Shown here: one piece after another, positions 26,427 to 37,700 of the stretch
Layout of the letters: every line of letters starts with the position of its first letter
How positions within the stretch are numbered: the first letter of the stretch is position 1
Assembly (NCBI GenBank): GCA_934162445.1
Contig: CAKPIT010000005.1
Location: forward strand, 27,910 to 91,909
Source of the DNA: an uncultured Bacilli bacterium
Lineage (GTDB): Bacteria; Bacillota_I; Bacilli_A; RF39; UBA660
Reading direction: 5' to 3'
DNA length: 64,000 nucleotides
Made by a program: the position numbers and the translations under genes
Notes under the pieces: model-generated
Told to the model about the DNA's origin: nothing
Databases searched by the model: none
The model's input: only the letters and a program-made list of their open reading frames with translations

Positions 26427-29400
26427 ATGGAATTTAAAAAATTAAATAAAGGCACTGCCCATGAGGTGGAACATAAAATACAAGAAGAGTGGGCTAAAGA
26501 AGATATTTTAAATTTAACCATTAAAAATAGAGAAGGAAACAAAAATTTTGTTTTCTACGATGGTCCAATTTATGCTAATGCTAAACCGGGTATTCATCAT
26601 GTGTTTGCTAAAACTATCAAAGATGCTTTTTGCAAATATAAAACCATGAAGGGTTATCGTGTCCTTAGAAAAATAGGCCTTGATACGCATGGATTACCGA
26701 TCGAAGTTAATGTTGAGAAAAAACTTGGTTTTAAATCAAAAATAGATATTGAGAACTTTGGCGTAGAAAACTTCTGTAAAGAATGTAATAAAGAAACCGC
26801 CTCAAATATTGATGAAGTAAAAAAGGTAACTGATATGATGGGACAATTCATTGATTGCGAACATCCCTATGTAACATGTGATAATGAATACATTGAATCA
26901 GAATGGTGGATTGTCAAAGAAATGGATAAAAAAGGTCTTATCTATCATGGTAATAAAGTATTACCATACTGTCCAAGATGCGGTACTGAATTAAGTTCTA
27001 ATGAAGTTGCACAAGGCTATCAAGAAGATTCCGTAAATACCGTTATTGTTCCCTTTAAGAAAAAAGATGAAGATGTATATTTCTTAGTTTGGACTACAAC
27101 TCCTTGGACCTTAATGGCCAATCTTGCCCTATGTGTAAATCCTGATTTAACCTATGTGAAAGTAAAATCACAAGGGTATAAATTTATAGTAGCTGAAAGT
27201 TTAAAAGATAAAGTTGTTGGCGAAGAAGCCAAAGTTCTTGAAACGTATAAAGGAACCGATTTAGTAGGAATTGAATATGAACAATTACTACCATTTGTAA
27301 AAGTAGAAGGAAAAGCATTCCACGTACTTGCCGATAATTATGTAACTGCAGAAGATGGTACTGGTATTGTTCATCTCGCTCCCGCTTATGGTGAAGATGA
27401 TAATAGAGTATGTCGTGAAAATGGTATTACCTTTATAAATCCAGTGGGAAGTGATGGCTGTTATCAAGAAGGTCCTTGGAAGGGGCGCCTAGTAACCGAT
27501 AAAGAACTTGAAATTGATATTATTAAATACTTAAAGAGTGAAGACAAATTATTTAAAAAGATTAAATTAACTCATGATTATCCACATTGTTGGCGGTGTA
27601 AACAACCATTAATCTATTATGCTAAACCAGCATGGTATGTACAAACTACGGCCTATAAAGATAAAATAATTGAAGCTAATAAAAAAGTAAACTGGTATCC
27701 AGAATTCGTTGGTACCAAACGGTTTGCCAACTGGCTAGAAAATATGGTTGATTGGGGTATTTCCAGAAATAGATATTGGGGTTGTCCTTTACCAATTTGG
27801 GAGTGTTCTTGTGGACACCGGGAAGTAATTGGTTCACTTGATGAATTACAAGAAAAAGTAATTGAAGATGTTGATGTTAGAAAAATAGAACTACATCGAC
27901 CTCACGTTGATAAATTACATTTAGAATGTCCCGCATGTCATAAAGAAATGACTAGAGTTAAAGACGTTTTAGATGTATGGTTTGATAGTGGTTCTATGCC
28001 ATATGCACAGTGGCATTATCCTTTTGAAAATCAAGATAAGTTTAAAGATCAATTTCCTGCTGATTTCATTGCCGAAGGCGTCGATCAAACAAGAGGCTGG
28101 TTCTATGTATTGTTAGTAATTTCCACAATTATCTCAGGAGAATCAAGCTTTAAAAATGTTGTTGTAAATGATATGATGTTAGATGAATTTGGTAAGAAAA
28201 TGTCTAAATCAGTAGGTAACATTATTAATCCTGTTGACATCATGACTGAATATGGAGCTGATACCATAAGATTTTATATGCTTTATGTCTCTCCAGTATG
28301 GACTCCTTTAAGATTCAGTATCGCCGGTGTCAAAGAAGTATATTCTAAATATTTATCAACCCTAAAAAATGCTTATTCTTTCTTTGAAATGTATGCTAAT
28401 GCTGATCACATTGATCCTCGCGAATACCATATTCCAACTTTCAAAAGAGATATTACTGACAAATGGTTATTATCACGTCTTAATAATACTATCTTAAATG
28501 TTACTAAGTCTTATGAAGAATATGATCTAAATAAAGTAGTACACTATATTGTTGACTTTTTAAATGATGATTTTTCAAATTGGTATATAAGAAGTAATCG
28601 CCAAAGATTTTGGGCTAGCGAATTAACTGAAGATAAAAAAGCCGTTTATGAAACAACTTATGAAACGCTTCTAACTCTTTGTAAACTAGCAAGTCCTATC
28701 ACTCCGTTTGTTACTGAAGAAATCTATCAAAACCTAACTGGCAATACTTCTGTTCATCTCGAAGATTTTCCACAAGCTGATGAAAGTTTAATTGCTCCTG
28801 AGTTAGAAACTAAAATGAGTTTAGTTCGCGATATATGTAGTCTTGGCCGTAATGCTAGGGAAGATGCTGGTATCAAAGTTCGCCAACCGTTAAATCATAT
28901 TATTGTCCCAAATACCTTTAAACAAGAAATCACTTCATTTGAAAATATCATTCTTGAAGAGTTGAATGTTAAAGAAATTGTCTATGAAACTGATATGAGC
29001 CCTTATATGGATTACATTGTTAAACCAAACTTTAGAGTTGTTGGTAAAATGTTTGGTTCTAAAATAAAAGATTTTACTAATCTAGTTAGCAATTTCAATA
29101 TAGCTGATGTTAATCAAATAAATAAAGGAAGCTATAAGACTAAATTTTTAGATGAAGAACTAACCATCACTCCTGATATGATTACAATTACATTAAAAAA
29201 TAAAGAAGGTTATAAATCATCTACTGATGGTAATATTAGTGTCGTTTTAGATACTACTTTAACTAACGAATTACTTCTTGAAGGTTTAGCCCGTGAAGTA
29301 ATAAGACGAATTCAAAGTTTACGAAAAGAAGCTGATTTTGTTATCACTGATCGTATCAAAATTTATTATAATAGTAATGAAGAATTTGATACTATGTTAA

Positions 29401-29534
29401 AACTTTATGAAAATTACGTTAAAGAAGAAACCCTTGCACTTGAAATAATTAAAGATGAAAGCATTGAAAAAACAATTAGTGTTAATGATCTTGAAGTAGG
29501 CTTTAAATTAGAAAGAATAACTAATAAAGACTAA
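26427..29534 (+). CDS. ileS: Isoleucyl-tRNA synthetase, long (eukaryotic-like) type
   Basis: A class I synthetase of 1035 residues. A GIHH variant of HIGH stands in AKPGIHHVFAK and KMSKS in GKKMSKSVGNI. The editing (CP1) domain and zinc-type cysteines (CPRCG and CWRCK) are visible, and the anticodon-binding helical domain follows at about 660-800. The length and the opening FVFYDGPIYANAKPG match the type 2, eukaryotic-like IleRS often linked with mupirocin resistance; that phenotype is inference. Expression is under the Ile T-box. It ends in a perfect terminator. Confidence 0.95.
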   Translation: MEFKKLNKGTAHEVEHKIQEEWAKEDILNLTIKNREGNKNFVFYDGPIYANAKPGIHHVFAKTIKDAFCKYKTMKGYRVLRKIGLDTHGLPIEVNVEKKLGFKSKIDIENFGVENFCKECNKETASNIDEVKKVTDMMGQFIDCEHPYVTCDNEYIESEWWIVKEMDKKGLIYHGNKVLPYCPRCGTELSSNEVAQGYQEDSVNTVIVPFKKKDEDVYFLVWTTTPWTLMANLALCVNPDLTYVKVKSQGYKFIVAESLKDKVVGEEAKVLETYKGTDLVGIEYEQLLPFVKVEGKAFHVLADNYVTAEDGTGIVHLAPAYGEDDNRVCRENGITFINPVGSDGCYQEGPWKGRLVTDKELEIDIIKYLKSEDKLFKKIKLTHDYPHCWRCKQPLIYYAKPAWYVQTTAYKDKIIEANKKVNWYPEFVGTKRFANWLENMVDWGISRNRYWGCPLPIWECSCGHREVIGSLDELQEKVIEDVDVRKIELHRPHVDKLHLECPACHKEMTRVKDVLDVWFDSGSMPYAQWHYPFENQDKFKDQFPADFIAEGVDQTRGWFYVLLVISTIISGESSFKNVVVNDMMLDEFGKKMSKSVGNIINPVDIMTEYGADTIRFYMLYVSPVWTPLRFSIAGVKEVYSKYLSTLKNAYSFFEMYANADHIDPREYHIPTFKRDITDKWLLSRLNNTILNVTKSYEEYDLNKVVHYIVDFLNDDFSNWYIRSNRQRFWASELTEDKKAVYETTYETLLTLCKLASPITPFVTEEIYQNLTGNTSVHLEDFPQADESLIAPELETKMSLVRDICSLGRNAREDAGIKVRQPLNHIIVPNTFKQEITSFENIILEELNVKEIVYETDMSPYMDYIVKPNFRVVGKMFGSKIKDFTNLVSNFNIADVNQINKGSYKTKFLDEELTITPDMITITLKNKEGYKSSTDGNISVVLDTTLTNELLLEGLAREVIRRIQSLRKEADFVITDRIKIYYNSNEEFDTMLKLYENYVKEETLALEIIKDESIEKTISVNDLEVGFKLERITNKD

Positions 29535-29558
29535 AGGCAAAACCTTTGCCTTTTTTTT
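29533..29558 (+). terminator. Intrinsic terminator after ileS
   Basis: AAAGGCAAA (29533-29541) pairs perfectly with TTTGCCTTT (29545-29553), then T residues. It overlaps the ileS stop. Confidence 0.9.
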
Positions 29559-29610
29559 ATTAATATATTATACTTAATATATGAAAGCTAACCATCAAGG
29601 AGGAAAAATT

Positions 29611-30330
29611 ATGAATAATGAAAATGTTAAAGAAGAAATAAAAAAATATGCTCCCATTTTAATTTTATTAGTGGGAAGCTTTATTGTTATAATCGTGGTT
29701 TTATCCTTAACCAATCCTTCATCATCAACAAATAATGATAATAAATATGTAAAAGAAGTAGAAACAAGTAAATCATCAACTGGAACTTACAAAGCATCCC
29801 TTCCAGAAATTTTATTAGATAGTGAAAGTGCTAAAACCATTAATAGTTTACTAAAAGAAACTTATGATATGGCTAAAAGCGATGGTGATGATTTTAATTA
29901 CAGTTACACCGTTAATAAAAATTACTTATCCCTAGTAGCTACTTATACTTTTAAAGATGATGAAACTTCTGAAGAGTTTACTAATATTGAAACCTACAAC
30001 TTTTCTTTAAAGACCAAAGAACAAGTTGATAATAGCACTCTTTTAGATGCCTTTAATACTGACTTTGATAAAATTATTGCTTCCTTTAAGAAAATCCTTA
30101 CTACTTATTATAATGAGGAAGTAGAAAGTATGTATTTTACTAAAAAAGAATGTGATTTTACCTGTTTTTTAAAAAATCATGAGTTAGAAAATTATGAAGA
30201 TCCATCTTTTATTAAACTTTATGTTGAAGGTAACAAGTTGAAATTTTATCGTTACTTCAAAACAAATACCATCTATGGTGAAGAACAATTTTTCCGTAAT
30301 AAAGGTTTTCTTTTTACCATTTCTAATTAA
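29611..30330 (+). CDS. Membrane-anchored extracellular protein, PdaC/DUF4163-like
   Basis: The roughly 239-residue product has one N-terminal transmembrane anchor (about 12-34), a Ser/Asn linker, and an extracellular domain (about 60-239) of alternating strands and helices. The SLPEILLDSESAKTINSLLK start and later NYLSLVATYTF resemble the DUF4163/DUF3298 domain found on cell-wall modifying proteins such as PdaC. No catalytic motif is seen. ATG 29611 follows AAGGAGGA; ATG 29581 has no site. It is followed by the MurE-like gene after 28 bases. Confidence 0.6.
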   Translation: MNNENVKEEIKKYAPILILLVGSFIVIIVVLSLTNPSSSTNNDNKYVKEVETSKSSTGTYKASLPEILLDSESAKTINSLLKETYDMAKSDGDDFNYSYTVNKNYLSLVATYTFKDDETSEEFTNIETYNFSLKTKEQVDNSTLLDAFNTDFDKIIASFKKILTTYYNEEVESMYFTKKECDFTCFLKNHELENYEDPSFIKLYVEGNKLKFYRYFKTNTIYGEEQFFRNKGFLFTISN

Positions 30331-30358
30331 TTAAAATATACTATAACAGGAGGATATT

Positions 30359-31768
30359 ATGAAAAAATTAAGTGAACTATATAATATTGCTGATGACCGT
30401 TTAATTACTGGTATCAAAATAAATTCTAAAGAAGTAGAAAAAGGGGATATTTTTGTCTGTACTATGGGGGTTACAGCTGATAGACATGATTTTATTGATG
30501 AAGCTATTAAAAATGGGGCTAGTGCCATTGTTGTTAGTAAAGATATTAAAAACAAAGAAGTTCCTATTATTAAAGTTGAAAATACCAATTTAGAACTAAG
30601 AAGACTATGTGCTGCTTTTTATGATTATCCCTATAAACAAGCCTTTTTAATTGCTACAACGGGTACTAATGGTAAAACTACTATTGCCGAAATTATTTAT
30701 CAACTATTAGGTAAAACTTGTGCATATCTTGGGACCAACGGTAGAAAATATCTTGATAAAACTCTACCTATGCGTAATACTTGTCCTGATGTTGATAGAT
30801 TATATAAATATTTCAAAGAATTCGTTGATAACGGTTGCAAGACTATCTCCATGGAAGCCTCAAGCGAAGCTTTTTATCGTCACCGTTTAGACGACCTTAA
30901 ATTTGATATAGCTATTTTAGCAAATATAACCGAAGATCATTTAAATATTCATAAGACCCTTGAAAACTATGTTAATTGTAAACTTCAACTTTTCAAGCAA
31001 GTAAAAGAAGATGGCTATTCCATTTTAAATAGTAGTGATCAGTATTTTGAATTATTTAAAGAAAATGCTAAAGGCCAAATTTTAACTTATGGTTTTAAAG
31101 AAAGTGATACTTTATATATTAAAGACTATACATTACATGATAATAAAACCAAAATAACCTATATTTATAAGCAAAAAGAATACCAAGTAATTTCTCCATT
31201 ATTAGGTCTATTTAATATTAGTAATTTAAGTGCTGCTATTTTAGCATGTCTTGCGAAAAACATTTCTTTTCCAGATTTAATTTTAAAAATTTCAAAATTA
31301 AACCAAATCGAAGGGAGAGTAGAGCTATTACCATTCACAACCAAATACACCATCGTTCTAGATTATGCTCATACCAAAGATGCATTAGATAATTTATTAA
31401 CCTTCTTTAATAGTGTCAAAAAAAATCGTATCATCACTGTTACAGGTAGTGCTGGTGGAAGAGAAAAAAGTAAGCGCCCATCTATGGGCAAAGTAGTCTT
31501 AGATAAATCTGATTATGTTATTTTCACTATGGACGATCCCCGTGATGAAGATGTCAATCAAATCATTGATGATTTAGTAAGCACCTCATCAAAAACTAAC
31601 TATGAAAGAATAATTGATCGTAAAGAAGCCATTTATAAAGCCTTAAGTATAGCCGAAGATAATGATATCGTTTTAATAGCTGGTAAAGGCCGTGATAACT
31701 ATATGGCCCTTGGGCATGAATATGTACCATATTGTGATTATGATGTAATAAAATCATATTTTGATTAA
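30359..31768 (+). CDS. murE: MurE-like UDP-N-acetylmuramyl-tripeptide synthetase
   Basis: This Mur ligase adds the third amino acid to UDP-MurNAc-L-Ala-D-Glu in the cytoplasm. The 469 residues have the N-terminal UDP-binding domain (about 1-90), the ATP loop TTGTNGKTTIAEI, the NITEDHLNIH segment and the YAHTKDALDNLL C-terminal ligase domain. A DDPRDED motif stands where DAP-adding enzymes have DNPR, favouring meso-diaminopimelate over Lys, but this is one residue off and not decisive. Start is ATG 30359 with AGGAGG upstream. Confidence 0.85.
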   Translation: MKKLSELYNIADDRLITGIKINSKEVEKGDIFVCTMGVTADRHDFIDEAIKNGASAIVVSKDIKNKEVPIIKVENTNLELRRLCAAFYDYPYKQAFLIATTGTNGKTTIAEIIYQLLGKTCAYLGTNGRKYLDKTLPMRNTCPDVDRLYKYFKEFVDNGCKTISMEASSEAFYRHRLDDLKFDIAILANITEDHLNIHKTLENYVNCKLQLFKQVKEDGYSILNSSDQYFELFKENAKGQILTYGFKESDTLYIKDYTLHDNKTKITYIYKQKEYQVISPLLGLFNISNLSAAILACLAKNISFPDLILKISKLNQIEGRVELLPFTTKYTIVLDYAHTKDALDNLLTFFNSVKKNRIITVTGSAGGREKSKRPSMGKVVLDKSDYVIFTMDDPRDEDVNQIIDDLVSTSSKTNYERIIDRKEAIYKALSIAEDNDIVLIAGKGRDNYMALGHEYVPYCDYDVIKSYFD

Positions 31769-31846
31769 CTAAAATTGACATGTAAAAATCATTAAAATGT
31801 TGTAAACATAAGTGTCTATATGTTACACTAATAATGAGGTATGTTT

Positions 31847-32524
31847 ATGAAAAAAACAATTTATATTATAAATACAATTCTATTTATGGGAATCTGTCTT
31901 TTAATTACAACAACAACTCCCAAACTAACAAGCAATGAAGTTGAAAGCAACATAACCTATGTAAATAGCACTGTAGTTATGTCAGCCACTAAAACTATTA
32001 ATGATAAGACCAAACCTGAAGAAGCTGTTGTTACCCCAGTTGAAGAGCACCAAGAGGAAAAAGAAGAAAAACCAGTTGACGAAACACCTAAACCAATTGT
32101 TGAAAAAACTACCCCTGAGCCTGTGAAAGAGGAAGTAAAAGAAGAACCAAAGCAAGAAGAAACTCCTAAAAAAGATGATTCATATCAAGAAACTGGTTCT
32201 GGAACTATGAGTGGTTATAGTGCTGAAAAGAGTAATACCTATACTAAATATCATCACAACGTTAAAGAAAGTATTACCTATAACGATAGCACTTTTGGTC
32301 CTGTCAGAATTATTGCGGCTGGTTATGAATTTCCCGCTGGAACCGTTATTGAGATTAAAACCAAAGGTAAACTTGGTACCTTTAAAGCCATCGTTTTAGA
32401 TCGTGGAGGAGCCGTAGGCATTGGTAAAGTTCATACCTTTGATCTGTTATATGAAAAAGAAGATGAAGCCTATGCTAACGGGGTTAAAAAAATAACATAT
32501 CAAGTATTAAGAAAAGGTTACTAA
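31847..32524 (+). CDS. Secreted wall protein with Pro/Glu-rich stalk and 3D-like domain
   Basis: An N-terminal signal/anchor (about 4-22) leads to a Pro/Glu/Lys/Thr-rich linker (about 50-115), typical of a wall-spanning stalk. The C-terminal 90 residues match the 3D (RlpA-like double-psi barrel) domain: FGPVRIIAAGYEFPAGTVIE, VLDRGGAVGIGKVHTFDLLY and a final strand. 3D domains are related to lytic transglycosylases; the usual DTGGAIKG is altered to DRGGAVGIG, so activity is uncertain. ATG 31847 is preferred over ATG 31841 because GAGGT lies the right distance away. Confidence 0.75.
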   Translation: MKKTIYIINTILFMGICLLITTTTPKLTSNEVESNITYVNSTVVMSATKTINDKTKPEEAVVTPVEEHQEEKEEKPVDETPKPIVEKTTPEPVKEEVKEEPKQEETPKKDDSYQETGSGTMSGYSAEKSNTYTKYHHNVKESITYNDSTFGPVRIIAAGYEFPAGTVIEIKTKGKLGTFKAIVLDRGGAVGIGKVHTFDLLYEKEDEAYANGVKKITYQVLRKGY

Positions 32525-32548
32525 AAGAAGAAATATCTTCTTTTTTAT
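32523..32548 (+). terminator. Intrinsic terminator
   Basis: AAAAGAAGA (32523-32531) pairs with TCTTCTTTT (from 32536), followed by T residues. It overlaps the upstream stop. Confidence 0.8.
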
Positions 32549-32569
32549 TTAGAAGAAAGGAAAAACTAT

Positions 32570-34717
32570 ATGATTATAAATGAAGAAATTATTGAAAAAG
32601 TAAGTCAAGATTTAAATATTACTAAAAAACAAGTAAAGGCCGTTTTAGAGCTATTAGAAGAAGGAAATACCATACCTTTTATTGCCCGATACCGTAAAGA
32701 AAGAACCGGTGCTTTAGATGAAAAAGTACTAAAAAAAATAGATGATATCTATACATATCAAGTAAATCTTTTAAAAAGAAAAGAAGATGTTATTAGACTA
32801 ATTGCCGAAAAAGATTTACTAACTCCTGATTTAAAACAATTGATTATGGCCTGTCAAAAACTAGTAGAAGTAGACGACTTATATCGTCCTTACAAAGAAA
32901 AGAAAAAGACCAAAGCTCAAGATGCCATCAATAATGGCCTTGAACCTTTAGCCAAAATTATCATGTCATGTCCCCTTAATGGTACTATTGATACTATTAC
33001 TAAGAAATTTTTAAATGATAAAGTTAAAACCAAAGAAGAAGCTATAACCGGTGCTAGTTATATTATTTCTGAATGGTTAAGTGATAATGCTTATTATCGC
33101 AAATGGATTAGAAACTATATTTATAAAGAAGGCTTTATCACTTCAAGCTTAAAGAAAAATGCCCTTGATGAAAATCAAACCTTTAGTAACTATTATGATT
33201 ATCAAGAAGCAATAAAAAGCATTAAACCCCATCGAATATTAGCGATTAATCGGGGTGAAAAAGAAAAAATATTAACAGTTAAACTTGAATACGATATTAC
33301 AAAAATTGAAGATTATTTAAGTGCAAAAGTCATTAAAAATAAAGATAGTTTTGTTAAAGATATTATCACCTCATCCATCAAAGATAGCCTAAAACGTCTA
33401 ATTTTACCAAGTGTTGAACGAGAAATAAGAAGTGATCTAAAAGATAAAGGGGAAAAGCGCTCTATTGAAAGTTTCTCTTTAAATGTTGAAAAACTATTAT
33501 TAACTCCACCTTTAAAAGGCAAAGTTATTTTAGGCTATGATCCTGCTTTTCGTACTGGTTGTAAACTTGCCGTTATTGATAAGACTGGTAAAGTTTTAGC
33601 TATCGATGTTATTTATCCAACCGCTCCACATAATGATATTATAGGGTCTAAAAAGAAAGTCTTAGATCTTATTAACAAATACAACATAGATATCATTGCC
33701 ATTGGCAATGGCACTGCATCAAGAGAAAGTGAAATCTTTATAGCTGATACCTTAAAAGAAGCTCCTCATACCTCTTACATCATAGTAAGTGAAGCAGGAG
33801 CATCCGTTTATTCTGCTAGTCCTTTGGCCATCAAAGAATTCCCCGATTTAACCGTTGAAAAAAGAAGTGCTATTAGTATTGGTCGAAGAGTCCAAGATGC
33901 TCTATCAGAACTTGTTAAAATAGAACCAAGAAGTATTGGAGTTGGCCTTTATCAACATGATTTAACCTCTAAAAAATTAGATGAATCATTAACCTATGTT
34001 GTTACTAAAACTGTCTCCTTCGTAGGCGTTAATATTAATACAGCTAGTAAATCACTTTTAAAATATGTATCTGGTCTAACCACTAAAGCCATTGATGAAA
34101 TAATTAATGTTCGTGATAAAAAAGGTAAATTTAACAATAGGGAAGAAGTAAAACAATTAAAAAGTATGACTCCCAAAGTCTATGAACAATCAATTGGGTT
34201 CATGCGTATTTTAGATGGTACTAATCCCTTAGATAAAACTGATATTCACCCTGAAAGTTATGAAAAAGCCCTTAATCTTTTAAATAGTCTAAATCTAACT
34301 GTTAATGATTTAGGTAGTGATAAATTAAAAGCTAAGCTACAAAATCTTGATAAAGAAGAATTACAAAAGAAAACAGGTATTGATAGTTACACTTTAGAAG
34401 ACATTATAGCATCTTTTCTAAAACCCGGACGAGACCTTCGTGATGAATATCCCCAACCAATATTAAGAAGTGATATTCTTCACTTTGAAGATCTAAAAAA
34501 AGGTGATAAACTCCAAGGAACAGTCCGTAATGTCGTCGATTTTGGTCTTTTTATTGACATTGGTTTAAAAAATGATGGCTTAGCCCATATCTCTAAATTA
34601 TCCAAAACCTACTTAAAAAATCCAAATGATATGTTCAGTGTCGGTGATATTGTTGATTGCTATATTGATGATCTTGATCCTACTACCAAAAAAGTTAGTC
34701 TTTCCCTAATTAAATAA
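32570..34717 (+). CDS. tex: Tex family RNA-binding transcription accessory protein
   Basis: Tex binds nucleic acid and affects transcription and stress survival. The 715 residues show the order typical of Tex: N-terminal helical domain (TIPFIARYRKERTGALDE), a YqgF-like RNase H fold (VILGYDPAFRTGCKLAVID), helix-hairpin-helix motifs (VGVNINTASKSLLKYVSGLT), and a C-terminal S1 domain (LQGTVRNVVDFGLFIDIGL). AAGAAAGGAAAA precedes the ATG. Length is close to the family norm (700-780). Confidence 0.95.
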   Translation: MIINEEIIEKVSQDLNITKKQVKAVLELLEEGNTIPFIARYRKERTGALDEKVLKKIDDIYTYQVNLLKRKEDVIRLIAEKDLLTPDLKQLIMACQKLVEVDDLYRPYKEKKKTKAQDAINNGLEPLAKIIMSCPLNGTIDTITKKFLNDKVKTKEEAITGASYIISEWLSDNAYYRKWIRNYIYKEGFITSSLKKNALDENQTFSNYYDYQEAIKSIKPHRILAINRGEKEKILTVKLEYDITKIEDYLSAKVIKNKDSFVKDIITSSIKDSLKRLILPSVEREIRSDLKDKGEKRSIESFSLNVEKLLLTPPLKGKVILGYDPAFRTGCKLAVIDKTGKVLAIDVIYPTAPHNDIIGSKKKVLDLINKYNIDIIAIGNGTASRESEIFIADTLKEAPHTSYIIVSEAGASVYSASPLAIKEFPDLTVEKRSAISIGRRVQDALSELVKIEPRSIGVGLYQHDLTSKKLDESLTYVVTKTVSFVGVNINTASKSLLKYVSGLTTKAIDEIINVRDKKGKFNNREEVKQLKSMTPKVYEQSIGFMRILDGTNPLDKTDIHPESYEKALNLLNSLNLTVNDLGSDKLKAKLQNLDKEELQKKTGIDSYTLEDIIASFLKPGRDLRDEYPQPILRSDILHFEDLKKGDKLQGTVRNVVDFGLFIDIGLKNDGLAHISKLSKTYLKNPNDMFSVGDIVDCYIDDLDPTTKKVSLSLIK

Positions 34718-34772
34718 TTTCTACATTTTTTAATTTCTATGTTATAATTAAAAAAATAGGGAGGATTTTAAA

Positions 34773-37700
34773 ATGAAAAAATTACTTAATCAAAAAGATA
34801 ATAGAATAATAGCTGTTATTATTGCTGTTATCATAATAAGTATCGGTTTTATTAGTAAAACTTTAACAAAGTCATATGCTATTTCTGATACATTAGCAGA
34901 CACCTTAATATCTAGCCAAGGTGATATTCAATCAACAAGAATTAATCTATTTAATTCTCTTGAAGGTGATGAGGCTATAACCCTTATTCCGTTTTATGCT
35001 AGTGATGATAGTGGTAATAAATATACTGCTTATTGCCTTGAAAAAAATAAAGGTTGGATTGTAAACAAGACATTAACAAAAAACAAAACACCTTTAGACA
35101 AAGGATATGTTTATATTATTCAAAATGCTTATCCTACTAAAAACTTAACAGGCGATAGTGCCAAAGATAATTATCTAACTCAGGTTGCTATTTGGTTTTA
35201 TCAAGATAGAAGTAATAATATTAGTGATGATACCAACGGTGTTTTAACAGCTAACCAAAAAAATACCATTAAAAATAGTGAATACTATCAATATATTGAC
35301 AATCTAATTAGTAATGCCGTTATTGCCAAAAATAGTGCAGATGAAAAAAAGTTTACATTAGATAGCGAAACAAATTGTGGAGCTTGCTATTCTAATTATG
35401 AACAAGCAGGTCCCATAGAAGGTGTTACAACCAATAAATGTTCCTTATTTCGCTATGATGAAGAAACTGGTTATTTTATCAGCAAAAAATATGTAATTAA
35501 AACAACATCTTCATATGATAATTATCAGGTAAGTGTTGATAATGCCAATGTCAAAATTTATGATGACACTGATCATGAAATAACTAATAACGAAACAATA
35601 GGAGCTAATAAGAAATTTTATTTAAAAATACATGAAAATAATGTTTTAAATGCCTTTGATGTTCATATTAATGTAATCATCAACTATAAAGAATATGAAT
35701 CATATAGTTATAATCCACCAAGTGATGCCACTAATATGCAAATATCTTTACCGGCTGCTTTAGTGCCAGTTGCAAAACAACAAACACTAAATACTACAAT
35801 CAGTATTCCAACGAGAAACTTAGCCCTTACTAAGCAAGATGAAAACAACAATCCTCTAAATGGAGCAACTTTAGTGGTAAGAAGATATCTAACCGATGAA
35901 ATTGTAGCAAGCTTTACAACAACTGAAGAGAAATATATTATTAAAGGTTTAATTCCTGGCCTTTATATTGTTGAAGAAACAAGCTCACCACTCGGTTACT
36001 ATGGTAAAATTAGTAGTGATATTCCAAAAACAAGTCCCAATGGTTATGTTTATGACCACCCAATTGCTAAAATTATGGTAGGAGATGTTCAATCATTTGA
36101 TATGTTAAATTATATTACATCTGCCGAAGGAACAAATAGTTGTTCCTATCCAGAGTATAGTAATATCATATTAAATGACGCTATAAAAAAATTAAATATA
36201 GAATCTGGCGTGACAGGTGGGGAATTCATTACTAATTATCATTATAATGTTAAAATCCGCAAAATAGATAGTAAGACTAAAGAACCAATTAAAGGTGCAA
36301 TTTTAAAAATTCTTGATCAAAATAATAATGAAGTAACAACCATTGAAACTGAAAATGATTATGTTCCTATTAACTCTTTAAAAGAAGGAACTTATAAAAT
36401 TAAAGAAGAAAAAGCCCCTTCTGGATATTTACTTAATACAAAAGAGCAAACATTTAAGGTTTCAAGCACCAATTCAACCCTTGCTATAGATTTTGAAAAC
36501 AGTAAAAACAAAACCTCAATTTCTAAGAAAGACTCAGCAACAAATGATTTTGTTAGCGGTGCCCATCTTATATTATTAAATAGTGAAAACCAACAAATAA
36601 AAGAATGGACAACTACTAATGAAGAATATATTATTGAAGGCTTAAAAGAAGGAACCTACACTATTAAAGAAGAAAAAGCCCCTTCTGGGTACATTTTAAA
36701 TAATAATAGTGAAACTTTTGAAATTACTGCTAATCAAACAGAAAACAAAAAAATCACTTTATATAACACCAAAAATCAAATCGTAATAAATAAAGTTGAC
36801 AAGGAAACAAAAAAGCCAATTGAAGGTGTTAAATTGCAGCTTCTTGATAATAATGATCAAGTAATAGATACATTTATAACAAAAGAAACTCCTTACACAG
36901 TAAGTAAATTAAAAGAAGGAACTTATAAAATTAAAGAATTAGAATCAAAAAAAGGTTATACTTTAGATAAAAAAATTACTACTTTTACAGTTGATAGTAA
37001 TACTAAAAATCTATCTTTAACATTAGAAAATAGTAAAAACACCCTTAATGTTGGTAAGGTTGACAAAGAAACACATAATTATATAGCAGGAGCCACACTA
37101 AAATTAACTAATGATGACAAAAGTTATACGAAAACGATTGTAACAACTAACTCTGAAACTGTTTTAAAAGGACTACCAAGTGGTAACTACACCTTAGAAG
37201 AAATTAAAGCTCCGGATGGTTACGTTTTAAATTCAAAAAAAATAAATATAACTATTAAAGATACGGATACTAGTTTAACCGTACTCATGGAAAATCAAAA
37301 ATCAAAAGTAACTATTAATAAAATAGATAGTGATACCAATCAACAGTTAAAGGGAGTAATTTTAGAGCTGTCTGACAAGAATAAAACGCCCTTAAAAACC
37401 TTTACTACTGAAGAAAATGCCACTGTTATTACTAACTTACAAGAAGGAACATACTATCTAAAAGAGTTAAAAACAATTGATGGGTACCAGTTAGATAACA
37501 CTTATCATCAATTTAAAATTGATTCTAATCACTATGACCAAGAAATTACTATAAAAAATCACCCAACTATTATTTATTTGGGAAAAATAGATGCTAATAC
37601 TAAAAAATATATTGCAGGAGCCACATTAGAGTTAAATAAAAAAGATGGCAATATGACTCCAATTACTTTTGTAAGTACTAATAGTCCTTATCAAGTTAAA

